In this document: in pieces, positions 45,754-57,759 of the stretch
Numbering within the stretch: position 1 is the stretch's first letter
Layout of the letters: every line of letters starts with the position of its first letter
Assembly (NCBI GenBank): GCA_025531455.1
Contig: JAMYHL010000001.1
Coordinates: forward strand, 248,001-312,000
DNA: 64,000 nucleotides
Direction: 5' to 3'
From: Apiotrichum sp. Y4204
Lineage: Eukaryota; Basidiomycota; Tremellomycetes; Trichosporonales; Trichosporonaceae
Made by a program: the position numbers and the translations under genes
Notes under the pieces: model-generated
Databases searched by the model: none
What the model was told of the DNA's origin: nothing
Seen by the model: only the letters and a program-made list of their open reading frames with translations

Positions 45754-47743
45754 CTCCTTTTGTGGTTGGATTTCTCCACCATATACACCCAGCGTAGATT
45801 GGAGAGGGGTCAGTGATAATGCCTGAAGCCTGATGCCGCCACCCTGGTCAATGCCATGCATTGTGTGGGGGAGAGAGTGCTGCTAGCTGCTGGCTGTGGT
45901 TGTTTGCCACCAGGGGGCATCAGATAGCACCAATAATGAGCTCTAGATCATCACCGCCACCGCTGCCGCTACTGCCTTACTATACGTACTCACCTCACTT
46001 TACAGTGGCGCACACCACACTGACTGACAGCTTACAGCACCGTACGCCGCCGCCGCCGCAGCCGCCTGGCTCACTCCCTCTCCAGTTGTGCTTGGCTCTC
46101 TCTCTCAGCTCTCACCACACCACAACCAACAACCACACCTTTTTTACATCCTATACATCCTCTCTCTTCCCTCCCCTTCCCCACTCCACCCCCACCTCTC
46201 GCATCTCGCTCCTTCCACATCCTTCCCATCCTCCTCATCCTGCATCCTCATCACCACCACCACCACCACAACAACAACAACTCTACATCTCCCCCTTCGT
46301 CCGTCGCTCCCCCCTCCGCCTCCCTCGCACATCGCTCATATCAAACAACAACTACTCCAGCACCCAACAACCGCATCGACCAGCACATTTCATTCGCATC
46401 GAAGTGCAGCACCAAAAGCAGTATCGCAGCCTCATTCAATCCCGTACGTATCAAGCCGCCTCGGGCTCGTCTCGCGTTCGGGCTCAAAATCCGGCTCTCT
46501 GTCGCGCCATCTCGTGGCCCCGCCAGGTTGGCCTACTGGGCGTGTGTTCATGTCCATCCCACAATGACACCGACCTCCCGATGCAGCTGCTTACTTGCCT
46601 CCAGATCTCAACTCTATCCATTCCACTCGAAAAAAGCGGCGGCGAGCATACGAGGGTATTGTCGAAATCGGGACTCCCCATCACTCCGACTCTGGCCAGT
46701 TTCTCTTTTGCCACTGGACCCCTACCAGTGGCCCGAGTTGTTTCCTCTTGTTGCCACCAGACAAACAGCTTGTCAACACTTGCCTGAAAACGACCTTTGC
46801 CTTTATATTACCTCGCTATCACCATGTCGTCTACCGTTTCGGCCGTCCGCCTGGTCGGTGGCCAGCAGTAAAAAGCGTTATTTCAACGGAAACCGACCCT
46901 CCTCGAAAACAAACTGGCCATTCCCGTCCCGTCTTATCGTTTCTCGTCTTTCGTCTCCGCGTCCCCTGAACAAGAAGAACACTGAACAACCCACATCTCC
47001 AATCGGTCATTTGGGCTCCCTGCGATTCTCTTTCGGGTCTTACAAGAGTCCTGTCTCCTCGTCTTTCGTATCGCCTGTATTCACCACGGTCCACGCCATT
47101 TGGCCCAATATAATTCGCCACCACCGCGCCACCCGGTAGGACCACCACACCGAGTGATTGACTGGAGTGCCACTCTGCCACCGACCACAACTGCAACTTT
47201 CTCTCCCACCCCCAGGAACCACCACCACACTGCATCGTTTCCCTTCCACACTGTCGAAAGCCACAATCCATCACCGCAACGTTTGTTGAGCACATATCAT
47301 CATCATTCCTCTTTTCAGCTTCATCGAGTGCATAGATCCCGAGCGCGCGTGTGTGATTGAACACCTGCTTTTTTGTCGCCCAGCCATCAAAACTAGCCCG
47401 TGCAGTAGCCATTATTCGCCACCTCAGCCCCGCCACCCGCGTCACCCATCCCGTTGTCGTTTTTTGTGCCACGGCCTGATTCGTCGCCAACGTCTACCGT
47501 CTACCGGCCGTATCCGCTGATACATCCATCGCATACTTTTGCCACTGTGATCTTGTGCTTGTGAGACAAACAGCACACCACCTCCCCTCGCCACTCGATC
47601 CCACCTTCGTGTCCAACATCGGCACGAACCTGTAAGCCCAAACAGGAGCGAAGAAAACGGCTGTCATCCATCATCATAGCCATACCGACTGCCGCACTTC
47701 TTCGCCACCCTCCCCTTCCCTCCCGTCCCCCAATCCCACCATC

Positions 47744-50588
47744 ATGTCGCGGACTGCTACGGCAACCCCGCCGCCACCAATCTTCCACCAGAGAAGTGCG
47801 ACACCGTCTATGCGACATGCAAGCAAGGGTAACGCAAATCTCCGTTCAGAGTCACCAGGCGGCTTCCAGCGCCACTTCAAGAAGCAGCCCAGGTCGACTG
47901 GAACTGTAAACCATGCTTCACCGCTCAAGGAGACCGTGGTCGCCCCCATGTCCGCGAGTGACATGCTGGGTATTGCTCCGTCAAACTCGGTGCCGGATCC
48001 CATGGCGACTGCTACTGCGTCGTCCATTTCGTGGCGCGAAGACGACACTGATACTGCCTCAATCGCTACATCGGTTCCATCAATGTCAGGCACGAGCACG
48101 CTTTCAGAGAATGGCCCTGTTATTGTGACTCCGGAGACGACACCGTCGTCTTCGGTTCACGGTGACAGCTATTTGGAAGGCAAAGCAGGAGTTCCCGCCA
48201 ACGGCTTCGCGTCAATCCCTGCCGCCCCATCTCCTCGGTCGTGGGTCAACGGCTTTGGAAAAATGGCTCGTGGGATGATCCCATTCGGTCGTCGGCGTGA
48301 CTGTGATAGTCCTCGTCTTACAAGCACCGCGCCGCAGATGACCTCACCTTTGCAGGCGTCGCCCGCATCGCCCTACATTGCACCGTCACCCTCGTCGATG
48401 GCTCCTTCATCGACGCACATCTCTCCTATGGCGTTCACGATTACCCCTTCGCCTGACGTGACTGATATGCTGGACAACCCGCTTCCCCCGCATGCTCTTC
48501 CTCCGGCGGTGGCTCACCCGCATAATATGCCCCCGGCTTTGACGCCGGATTCGCCTCCCGTTGCGAACCCTGCTGAGGCTCTCCGTCGTTTCGAGTGGTC
48601 CGAGGCGCAGCGCCGCCAAGTGACCGAGTTTGCGCGTCTCTGCTCGCAATGGCCTCAGAGCAGTTACAACCTGTCGAAATTCCCTCCAGGAACGCAGCCT
48701 CCTGGCCAGTACGTCCCTCAATCGTGGGCAAATCCTCGACACGTGGTGCGCACGATGCAGCGCCAGTCAGACCTCGAGAGGCATCTCTGTGACAATGGTG
48801 GTACCTTCCACCCCTGCAACCACTCGTCGCGTAGCTCGTCTACCGATATTGCGTCGGTTCATTCTGGCCCGAGTGCATTCTCGCACGCGTCTCGTCAGAG
48901 CTCGCTCGCCACGACTGTGTCGATGGACCCGTCGCAGGACCAGAACGCTCTTTGTGATGCCGTCTGGGCTGCTACGAAGAAGACCCGTGGACCTGAGGCG
49001 ACCGAGCCCAGGACGGCAGCTGCCCTTCGCTCGGCCATGTCATCGCCGATGGTCGAGGCGTGGCGCGGTGAAGCGTCTATCATTTCTGTTAGCTCCGTGT
49101 CGTCTGTGGCCTCCATCGCGACAGCCACTTCGGCCGATGAGAGCAAGGCGACCTCCGCTTGGGCGTCCCTTGCCAACTCGACCAAGTCCCTCACGGAACT
49201 GGACAAGATGGCAGAGCTCGCCACCACGGATAAGATGGACATCGATGAGCCTGAACCGCTTGCCTCGATCCCAACTATCCCTGGCTCGCATCCCGAACTG
49301 GATCTTCCCGTTCCTACCCGCAGTCTGTCGTGCCCTGCGAAGCGCCCCCTCACCTTCATCGCCGATGATGATGACAAGCGCCGTCGTGTTGTGGAATCCA
49401 TGGCTGTTGACGACACCGTTGCGGTGTTTACGGATGAGCCTGCAGCGTTCATCCCTCCAGCCATGTCGGCTTCTGCCCCAAGCCTTCCTCAAATGATTTG
49501 CGGCCACATCGTCAAGACGTCAGACACGCACCCTCTCGTCATTTCGCCGTTCATTCCGGGTGAAATCCTTCCCACTCTGGGCAAGTACCTCATTACGCCG
49601 ACTCATGGTCGCGAACAAGTCATCATGCTTGGGTCTGAGATCGATGTTCCATCGCTTCTCCTCTCGTGTGCTGCTACGCATCAGTGTCCTTCTGAGGCTG
49701 GTCCGGTTGGTCAAATTGGAGGTCACTCCGGTCCGAAGACCCTCATCCACAACCCCCACCGGCCGGATGGCGCCCGCCGTCCGACTCACCTGGGCAACTT
49801 GCTTCTGAGCTCGTGCCCCGGAAAGCGTCTTCGCATGGACGGCCCTGTCAAGGGTCGTGGTCCTGTTTGTCGCGATCTGGCGACGGATCTGCGCAGGATC
49901 AAGAGTGCGGGTACGGATGCGATCGTCTGGTGCGTAAAATCCCTTTGAACTGAGCTGACCGCTAGCTGCCTGGATGATGAAGAACTTCAGCTTCTGGGCG
50001 TGCCTTGGGAGCAGTACCGCGAGATTGCGGCTGAGACTGGCATTGACGTGATCCGGTGAGGCATTATACTAACATTTATTGAAACTGCAACTTACCATTC
50101 CAGTCTTCCCATGCCTGATGGCTTCACCCCTGTGTCGCTTCAGCTCTTTGATTCTCAGGTCTCTATGATTGTCACGCGCTACACGCTGCGTGGCATCAAC
50201 GTTCTCGTTCACTGCCGTGGTGAGTGGTCTCGATATTTTGTTCGGTTGAACTGCTGTTAACCGATCAGGTGGCATTGGACGTGCTGGCCTTACGGCCTGT
50301 GCCTGGGCAATCAAGATGGGCTTCGTTCAGCCTCATCCCTCGCTTGCTCTTGAAAAGGCCAAGGCGCAGACCCAGTCGCAGTCGCAGCCTCAGACCAAGC
50401 GCAAGACCAAGCCTGCCTCATCCACACCTAGCGTCCCTGTCGAGGAGGAAGAGCGCGCCATCGTCATGAGCATTGTTGAGCGCTCGATTGCCATGATTCG
50501 CTCTCGTCGCGGCCTCAAGGCCATTGAGACCATGGAGCAGGTCCAGTTCCTCGCCACCTATGTCACCTGGCTCCGTGAGAGCTTGTAG
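47744..50588 (+). CDS. CDKN3-type dual-specificity/tyrosine phosphatase with long disordered N-terminus
   Basis: Exons 47744-49929, 49966-50055, 50104-50219 and 50269-50588 give 903 residues. Residues 1 to about 640 are Ser/Pro/Thr/Ala-rich and largely disordered, with one basic-helical patch (EALRRFEWSEAQRRQVTEFA). The catalytic region starts near GNLLLSSCPGKRLRMDGPVK, passes DLATDLRRIKSAGTDAIV and LDDEELQLLGVPWEQYREIA, has candidate general acid D764 in LPMPDGF, and the active site VHCRGGIGRAG (C796, R802; CX5R). This pattern matches CDKN3/KAP-like phosphatases, which act on CDK-type phosphothreonine, but the substrate here is unknown. The C-terminal helix follows a Gln/Lys/Ser-rich insert. 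The upstream leader is unusually long and C/T-rich, suggesting translational control. Confidence 0.87.
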
Positions 50589-53500
50589 GCGATCACCAAG
50601 TACAGTCGAGACCGCACATGTTCCCCTCTCGACTGATCATCTTCCTTGGCCCAAAGCTTGGACGAGCTTGGTTTTCCCCAACCCGTGTATCTGATTTTCC
50701 TTTTGTCCTGTCACCCTCTAAACGAAAACCCAACACCCATTGTCCCAAATACCTGCACACATTCTTGCATACTGCATCCATTTCCGGCGCTGCATCCCGC
50801 ATTCGATACCCCGAACGTCATGCATACCGTCGTGGTGGTCGGTTGCTGACCTCGAACCTGAAAACCCCATCATCCACAACACCCCGCAACTCTCATCATT
50901 CTCACCTATCCTTCGATGCCATCTATCCTACCGACCTATAAATAGGTACCCACATCATTATTGACCTGTACCCGTTGTCGTGACGACAACAACTGAAAGT
51001 GAATACGACGAATAGAGTGTGGAGGAGGGAGAAGCGGAGTGGTAGCTGTAGGAGAGTAGAAGTTTAGTGTGGTGGATGCACAATGTCGGCCTAGCAAGAA
51101 GGAAAGCTGTACAGAAGAGACATGAGTGCGGTGGCCAAGAGGAACAGTCGTGAGAAGCAAGCGACCTATGCTCTCCTTAACAAGCGAGTGAGCTTTACTT
51201 ATGGGAGACTGGATGTCATGAACATGAACTTGATCGGAAAATTTCTTGCATGTTGGGCTCTGTCCATCAGAGTTTTCTAACTAGTGATAAACGACTGCCA
51301 ACCGCGTGAGGCGTGCTGCCCCCAAGTCTGAGCCGATCCCATTGCCTGGTGTTGCGGATGCGGTACTTTCTGCATGGCACTCGATCGACAGGCCAAGCAC
51401 AGCCATAAGAAAAGGCACGTTTCCAGCATGAATCTTCGCGGCATAGATCCCACGACATTCGCGATCCAAGACGCTACTGTCTGTATATGTACAAGCTGCC
51501 TATGAACCTCCCCTTCAGTATGGACGGAACAATGCCGAAACGTACGGCAGAACATACGCCGAACACATTCCATCCTCGTTCCCACGATATCCGCGATTGG
51601 GCCGTAGACGGACATATGACGCGATGCCAGTCGACACACAGCCCATCCCATATCCCGTAGCCCAACACTCCCAGCAGTGCCAAAGCGTATAATCGCCAGC
51701 CCGCATGACCCTCTTCATCTCCCTCATCTCTCTTCGCACGGCATGTCCCTCGTGGACGCTCCCCACGCAGCCTGTAGGCTGTGGCTTGTACGCCAAGATG
51801 CACACTGCGGAGTTGCCCCGCATGCCCCGCATGCCCCACTTGATCCGGACAGCCGGTGGACTGTGTGGACCGTGTGGACTGTGGCACTGTGGACGGTGTG
51901 GGACCGTGCGCCCCCGGAGTTGGCCGGGCCATCCTCGTAGTAACTGGAGTGCCGGAAATCACAGAGGAAATCCGGTGGGAAAACGCGGATAAACCTGCAG
52001 TTTGCGTTCTGCACACAGAACCTCAGAGGATCAGAGGATCGGTAACTTGGTGAGGTCAGCCGAGCTCGCGAGCTGCAATGCAAGCAACATCCCACACCCA
52101 GTACAGGACCGTTGCACCTTGCTTGATGGCCGCGGTATCCCGCTGCGTTCCAACGCAATGCGCACATATGGAGAGTGGGGCCGGGGCTTGGTATACCGAC
52201 CAACGTATTCCAAGGACGCAGGACAGATTTCCGCGGTACGCGGTACGCGGTACGCGATATGCGGTATGGCCGTTACAATGCCGGGATGCCGGACGTGCCG
52301 AGGGGCCGAGGTGCCGAGCGCGCACATAGTGTAGAGCACAGAGCACAGTACGATCAATGGCCGGTCTGACCGGTGTGTTACCCATGAGATACCGCCCGCG
52401 CTGGAAGACATCCGGTGCGGGCGGCGGAGAGCACTCTTCGTTCTCTTCTCGACGCATCGGATCGTTCGACGCCGTTCCGACCTTGTCCCCCCCACCTGGT
52501 GCCCTTTGTACCGCGGTATCGTGGCTTGCCCCTGGCGTTTGCACCTGCAAACATGCGGTCTGCGCCTGCAACCCACGCATGGACACAAGGAGGACGGGAG
52601 TACACACGGCCGGCACGGCTACGCGCTCCCCGGCTGCCGATGCGCGCGCGATCGTGGCACACAGCTGAAGAGGCGTCTGCTGGCGGCGGGTAGCGACTGG
52701 CGAGCCATGAAAAGGCATTAGCATAGACGTCAGCATCACGGATCATGGAATGCATGCTGTGTATCTTTTTGTAGGTCCGAGATGGCACGATATGCAGACA
52801 CTCGGACACGGCCCGCGGATTGGAAAGGGTGTAGCAGACATTGCAGATACCGCCGGCAGACGCATTATCCAGACAAGCGAGTGATCTCTCGGAGCCAATG
52901 GGCAGGGCACAGTCCATCAAGTCCACCGGCGACTGCGCGCGGCGAGGGGTGCCCGTGGGGCCTCATTGCACGCTGCGATGTAATTGCAGGTCAAATGTCT
53001 CGTATCTCGTATCGTATATCGTATCTGTTGTGCATCTCGCGCTCGGCTGCCCATCTCGGCGTGATAGCAAGACAGCGAGCCGTGGCTTGCCCACATCGGT
53101 TGTGCCCTCGGCTTCGACGTCTAAGGGACTCTTTGGTCTTTGGTCTTTGGCTCTGGGGGTTATTGTTACCAGCACGCTGCGCTTCGGCTTCTTGGGACGC
53201 TCTCATCCGAACGGGCAGTTTCCATTCCTTTGGTCTGCCGTTAGTGCCCTATAGCTAGTATAGAGCATCAACACGAGTTCTTCCTGGTTTTGCAGCAATA
53301 CGACTTTGCAATCTACACATCCCTTTGGTTCGTGACACTTATTAGTGCAGCTCACGACCACCCGCGTCCTGCACGCCATCGCTATCACCATCGCCTCCAT
53401 TCCCTGTATTCCCGGACACCCGCGCGCAACATCCAGCTTCCAGACCGCCGCCCGCCAACACATTCCGCATCACGGCTCAAGGGCCCGCGCAATATCCGTC

Positions 53501-53808
53501 CACATCTCCGGATACATCCTGTCCATCGTCCGTCATCCGTTGATTAAAACCCACGCACCGGCGCCCGCGCCCGCACATGTGCCCATATCCTTGATCCTGA
53601 CCTTGGCCTTGATCGCTCATTCTGCACTCTTCAGACATCAACACTGGTACATCGCATCCGTCCATCATCCCTTCCGCCTCCACAATCAGACCTCGCGGTC
53701 CAGCTCGTCACTGCGCATCCGGCATCCCGCCTCACTACACACCCCCAGACCCGACACCATCCAGCCACAATAGCGAGCATTACGAGCACTGCGCCCGCCG
53801 CGCCGAGC
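50589..53808. other. 3.2 kb gene-free region
   Basis: No gene supported on either strand. It contains a CG-rich 7-mer tandem repeat (52234-52268), short cgtat and tttggtc repeats (about 52990-53030 and 53125-53150), and C/T-rich leader-like sequence from about 53340 to the start codon at 53809. A palindromic cctataaatagg at 50934-50945 resembles a TATA box but has no gene behind it. Confidence 0.4.
52234..52268 (+). repeat. Tandem repeat, unit cggtacg (5 copies)
   Basis: Three perfect and two diverged copies of a 7-mer, 35 bp in all. Noncoding. Confidence 0.9.
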
Positions 53809-56497
53809 ATGTCGCCGCCCAGCGCGGACCCGTACAAGCGGCGTACATCCAAGGCATGCGAGCATTGCCGCACAAAGCGCACGCGTTGCACCGGCCAGAG
53901 TCCGTGCGACGCCTGCATCGCCCTCGGCATCGGCGAGGCGTGCTACGTCCGCGAGAAGGCGCGTCCCAGACGGTGAGTCACAGTCACAAGTCAGAGCACC
54001 ATGGCCAAATGCATGCGAGGACACGATGCGCTGCGCACCGAAAAGCGCCTACAGTGTTGGGGGCCCGCAGAAGAATCGTCCCAACACTTGTTCACGTCCG
54101 GATATCTGCAGCCTCGAAATGACGGCCGGATCCGGCCGTCGTCCAAGCTCTGTTCACGAAGCGACACCCCGTGAAAGTGTCACATGCACAACTCTGTCGT
54201 CTTGGCATGGCGCGTTGTTGCTCTTACACACTGGATGTGCCTCAAAGTGGCTCGGGTTGCGTTGTTGTGAGGTCATGCCGCCCATGCAAACGATCGCCGA
54301 ACAAAGCGATCTGCATACCATCTGCACACGATCTGCATGATCGACAGAGAGGGAGACGGGGGCCCAGACATTGGCGTAAGCTTGACGACCAAAAAGCCAA
54401 GCATTGTCTCGGAGCACGAATCTCCACATTCTCGCATGTCATGCACTCCGCTGCAACTGGCAACTGACACGCGATACTGACGCATAGTGCACCCGCCGCA
54501 TCGAAACGCCGCCGCAAAACCATCTCGCCTGAGAATGGGTTAGGAGAGGGGCACGCGCACTTTATCCGAGACGTCGAGCTCGCCATCGACAGCTGGCTCG
54601 AAGGCGCAGGTGAGTTTGAGCATATACGCCAGGATCGGCATGATCGCCAAATGCAGTGTGCCACTTGCGGTTTGCTGGCCCGCCGAACACGACACAGCTG
54701 ACTCTAGGCCACACGGCTCGCACCTCTCTTCCCGGGCCATCCCGGTTGGCATCTCTGGCGGGCTCTCCGCTACCAACCGACTCGCGAGAGCTCGCAAACT
54801 TTGAGGATCGCCTTCTTGTCGCCTACCGATCGGTTCACCACTTTGAGTTCCTGGCTCCAGCTCGCGTTGCGAACCTCTATTCGCGTCATCGCAGCCTGCC
54901 GGAGTCTCTCGGTGCGGATCAACGAGCCCTGATGGCGGCCGTCCTCTGTCTAGGACGCCTCAGTGAACTCGCCTTTGAATCCCCGTCCGAGGGCATCAAC
55001 CGGATGCGCGCAATCCCGCCCGGAGAGACCAGGGAGGACGTCACGTACTTCCGTCTCGCGCTCACACACCTCGAGCAATCGGGCAAGGCAAGCTGCAATG
55101 CTCTCTGTGCGTGCGATTGGGACCTCTGCCAGAGCTCTGAACTGACACCGGCGCTCAATCGACCCTGACCTTTCTTCTACTTCTAACCTCTTCCATCCAG
55201 GCGCCCTCCACTGCCTCCAGTTGTTTGCGCAGGTTCTTGGAGGACCAGAGGACACCCGTGAGCTGCTCGGCGCCATGTGCTGGCATGCCCGGGAACTCGG
55301 CCTCCATCGCCGGGACACCGCCGCCGCCTACCCGTCCATGGACCGTGTTGGCGAGCTCTTCTTCAGCACAATGTACAAGGACACGTGAGTTCCCAAGCAA
55401 TCTAGACTGGTCCAGTGGGAAGTTGTGACCACAATAGCGCACGGCGGCGCCGCGGTGGTGTGGATTTCCTCGGGTATCGGTATCGGTGTCCGGTGTTCCG
55501 GAGTTCGCAACCCCGGCCCGGTGTAGCTCCGGCCCGGTGTCGAGTTGCCGACGTTTGCCGGCGGGTCGGATATACCCGGATACATCCTGGATAAACAGAA
55601 CATGACCGTTTGGCACCGTTCCTACTGAGCGTGAGATCTGACAACAGATGGTTTGCCGCGCTTGTTGATGCTCCGCCATTCTTGCGCTGGGGAGAGTTCG
55701 AGTACGACCCCAGTATCTCGACAGATGTACCGCAGACCATGGGGGTGCTCTCGCGCCTCGCGGTGCTGGAGAGCGAGCTCCTGACGACAATCCACTCGGG
55801 CAAGGTCGACACGCTGACCCCCGAGTTTGTGCTGGGAACGGAAAGCAAGTGGTGGCCTCTCATGCGCGAGTGTGGGGATGAGCGGAGTGACAAATTGCTT
55901 GTCTTGATACATCCTTACGCTGATATCCGGTTCAACTGGTAGGTCGTAAAAGATCCCTCCGATTTTGGCTAACAGTCAGGATCCGACTTTTGCTCCGCGC
56001 TCCCTGCCTGTCTCATCCGACACTTGGTGCGAGCTCCACGCCGATCGTGGCTCGCTCCCTCTCGCGGCTCTTGCACACGTACGCCTCGCTTGCGGCTGCT
56101 GGTCTCTTCCATCCGTGCTACGCCCAGCTGCGACGCATCGTCACCTGCGGCCAGCTCCTTGTGCTGTGCCACACTGCCCGCGAGCTCAGTCGCCCCGAGA
56201 CCGAGGACCTCTTCGCTGTGCTTCTCGGGCTCATCAGGGAGCATGTTGGGATTTTCGACTTCGTGCCCGATCTGATCCAGAACTTTGAGAGCGTCGGCGC
56301 CTTCCTGGGTAAGTGCCAGTACACATTTGCGCTGTGTGCATATACTAATGCCTGCAGGTCTCACGATTCCCGCTGCACCCCCGCCGACGCGCCTAACGGA
56401 CATTCCTGAGCTCCCCATGATGTTCGACTACAGCCTATCATCGTGGTTCGACACGGTGTTCAGCGAGCCGCAGCTCCTACAGGCTGAGGCGGTATGA
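53809..56497 (+). CDS. Zn2Cys6 fungal transcription factor
   Basis: Exons 53809-53972, 54488-54609, 54708-55106, 55201-55384, 55648-55938, 55980-56308 and 56358-56497 give 542 residues in consistent phase. The N-terminal binuclear zinc cluster is complete: C17, C20, C27, C33, C36 and C45 in KACEHCRTKRTRCTGQ followed by SPCDACIALGIGEAC. A basic linker (ASKRRRKT) follows. The rest resembles the fungal-specific regulatory (middle homology) domain: NFEDRLLVAYRSVHHFEFLA, GALHCLQLFAQVLGGPE, WHARELGLHRRDTAA and VLSRLAVLESELLTTIHSGK. It should be a nuclear sequence-specific regulator. Intron 1 is 515 nt, ten times the local norm, and separates the DNA-binding domain from the rest. No target can be inferred, since no metabolic cluster adjoins it. 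Confidence 0.9.
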
Positions 56498-57597
56498 GCG
56501 ACGACGGCGACGCACGTTCATCGGGAAGAGGAAAGCGTAAATAACACCATGTGAATAATCAAGAACATTATTGGAATTTCGAAGCCTGGCGTCAACGACG
56601 ACGCCGCGACCGATGGAGCCATTCTCGGCGCCGTCTGGCCTTGGGGCGCAGCTGGCCCACCATCGGAGAAGGGGAAACTCACTTCGACTCGGCGACTCAC
56701 CACCGCGGCGATCACCACGCAGTCGCATGTTTCCATAGGAGGCGAACAGTTGTATTCAAGGGAGTCACGCTATTGTGACGAGGTTCAACACCGACTTGTA
56801 TTGTGGGACGATGTATCCTGTAGGACGAATTGGTTTTTTTGGAAGTAGAAATTATGTGATGTAGTTACTTGTCACAAGAGCAAAAGCAAGCACGGGGCAT
56901 GTTACAGCACTCGCCACAAGTCTTTACGCACCCGTCTTGCTCCTGCGTCTCACACCTGAGATTAGCTCGACTTGTGACCGGTCATAATGGAGGGGCACTT
57001 GGATGAGACCAGGGACTATCCTTGATGCCTAACCACCTTCATTGTGCATATTCTGCTGATCCCTCAGCATGGTGGGATGGGCGTTTATGCTCGCAGGTTT
57101 AGAAACAGCTGATCTCTACATCTTGGCCGAGCCGTCGAGGTTCTTCGTCGCCATGTATCTCTTGTGTCAGTAATGAGTACCACCTTGCTCACACCAACGG
57201 TCGCTTGAGGTACATGTCTGTTGTTCGTTGTGTCAGTGAGTGCGCCGGAAGGCCGGAATCAACCCGTGTAATGGATACAGGTCGTACAGGTCAGTTGTCA
57301 AGCGGTGCTTAAATCCATCCGTTGGCATGTGAGACCCCCGTCAGACAGACGAGGACGGGCTTCAAGTTCAAACACCCGCCTCGAGCAGCTTCCACAATCT
57401 CAAAACCCCCTTCTCTCGTCCTAACTGTCCCAAGTAGCGCTCTCAAGTCACTCCATCAGTCACTCACCTTTTCTTGGTCAAGCAGTCCTCCCAAGCAACT
57501 TGTTTTTGCTTGCGCCTCAACCTCCTCAGGCAAGCTTCTCAGGCGACCCCACCGCTCCTCAACCTCCCAGTACCCCTCGAACTCACCCACAGTGCAC
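56498..57597. other. Intergenic, no gene seen
   Basis: 3' flank of the zinc-cluster gene, then sequence without a coding signal. From about 57370 it becomes C/T-rich and leader-like. Confidence 0.35.
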
Positions 57598-57759
57598 ATG
57601 AGCGATGCCCACCTGTCGACAACCATGGCTGGAGTCCCAACTCGGAGCCTCAGCGCCTATCTCCGTCTCCGAAAGGAGAATGCCAAGCAGGACGAATACA
57701 GAACAGAGCCAACCCAGAGTTCGCCGACAAACACAGGCAAGACGGAGAAACAGCCCTAG
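57598..57759 (+). CDS. Putative small protein (53 aa), doubtful
   Basis: A short frame after a C/T-rich leader-like stretch encodes MSDAHLSTTMAGVPTRSLSA, then a basic helix (YLRLRKENAKQDEYR) and a Thr/Ser/Gln-rich tail. It is the most gene-like frame in a 6 kb desert, but there is no domain, no intron support and no recognised family. It may be a chance frame or the start of a gene whose exons I cannot place. Confidence 0.25.
   Translation: MSDAHLSTTMAGVPTRSLSAYLRLRKENAKQDEYRTEPTQSSPTNTGKTEKQP

Larger units (their letters stand above)
43073..47743. other. 4.7 kb gene-free region between divergent genes
   Basis: No gene supported. It has the RPS0 promoter at the left, A-rich sequence near 45225-45275, a 21-T run (45733-45753) and a tandem repeat near 44100. 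From about 46000 to 47740 the plus strand is very C/T-rich with many short open frames. The right part is probably the long promoter and 5' leader of the phosphatase gene at 47744, with numerous upstream ATGs. Confidence 0.4.

Noticed and set aside
45861..46787. 308-codon open frame on the plus strand
   Set aside because: The translation is Pro/Ser/His-rich low complexity from C/T-rich DNA, with overlapping long frames in other phases. It looks like leader or promoter sequence of the downstream phosphatase.
50934..50945. Palindromic TATA-like cctataaatagg
   Set aside because: No gene follows within 2.8 kb and it lies in the 3' flank of the phosphatase gene; too short to call a promoter.
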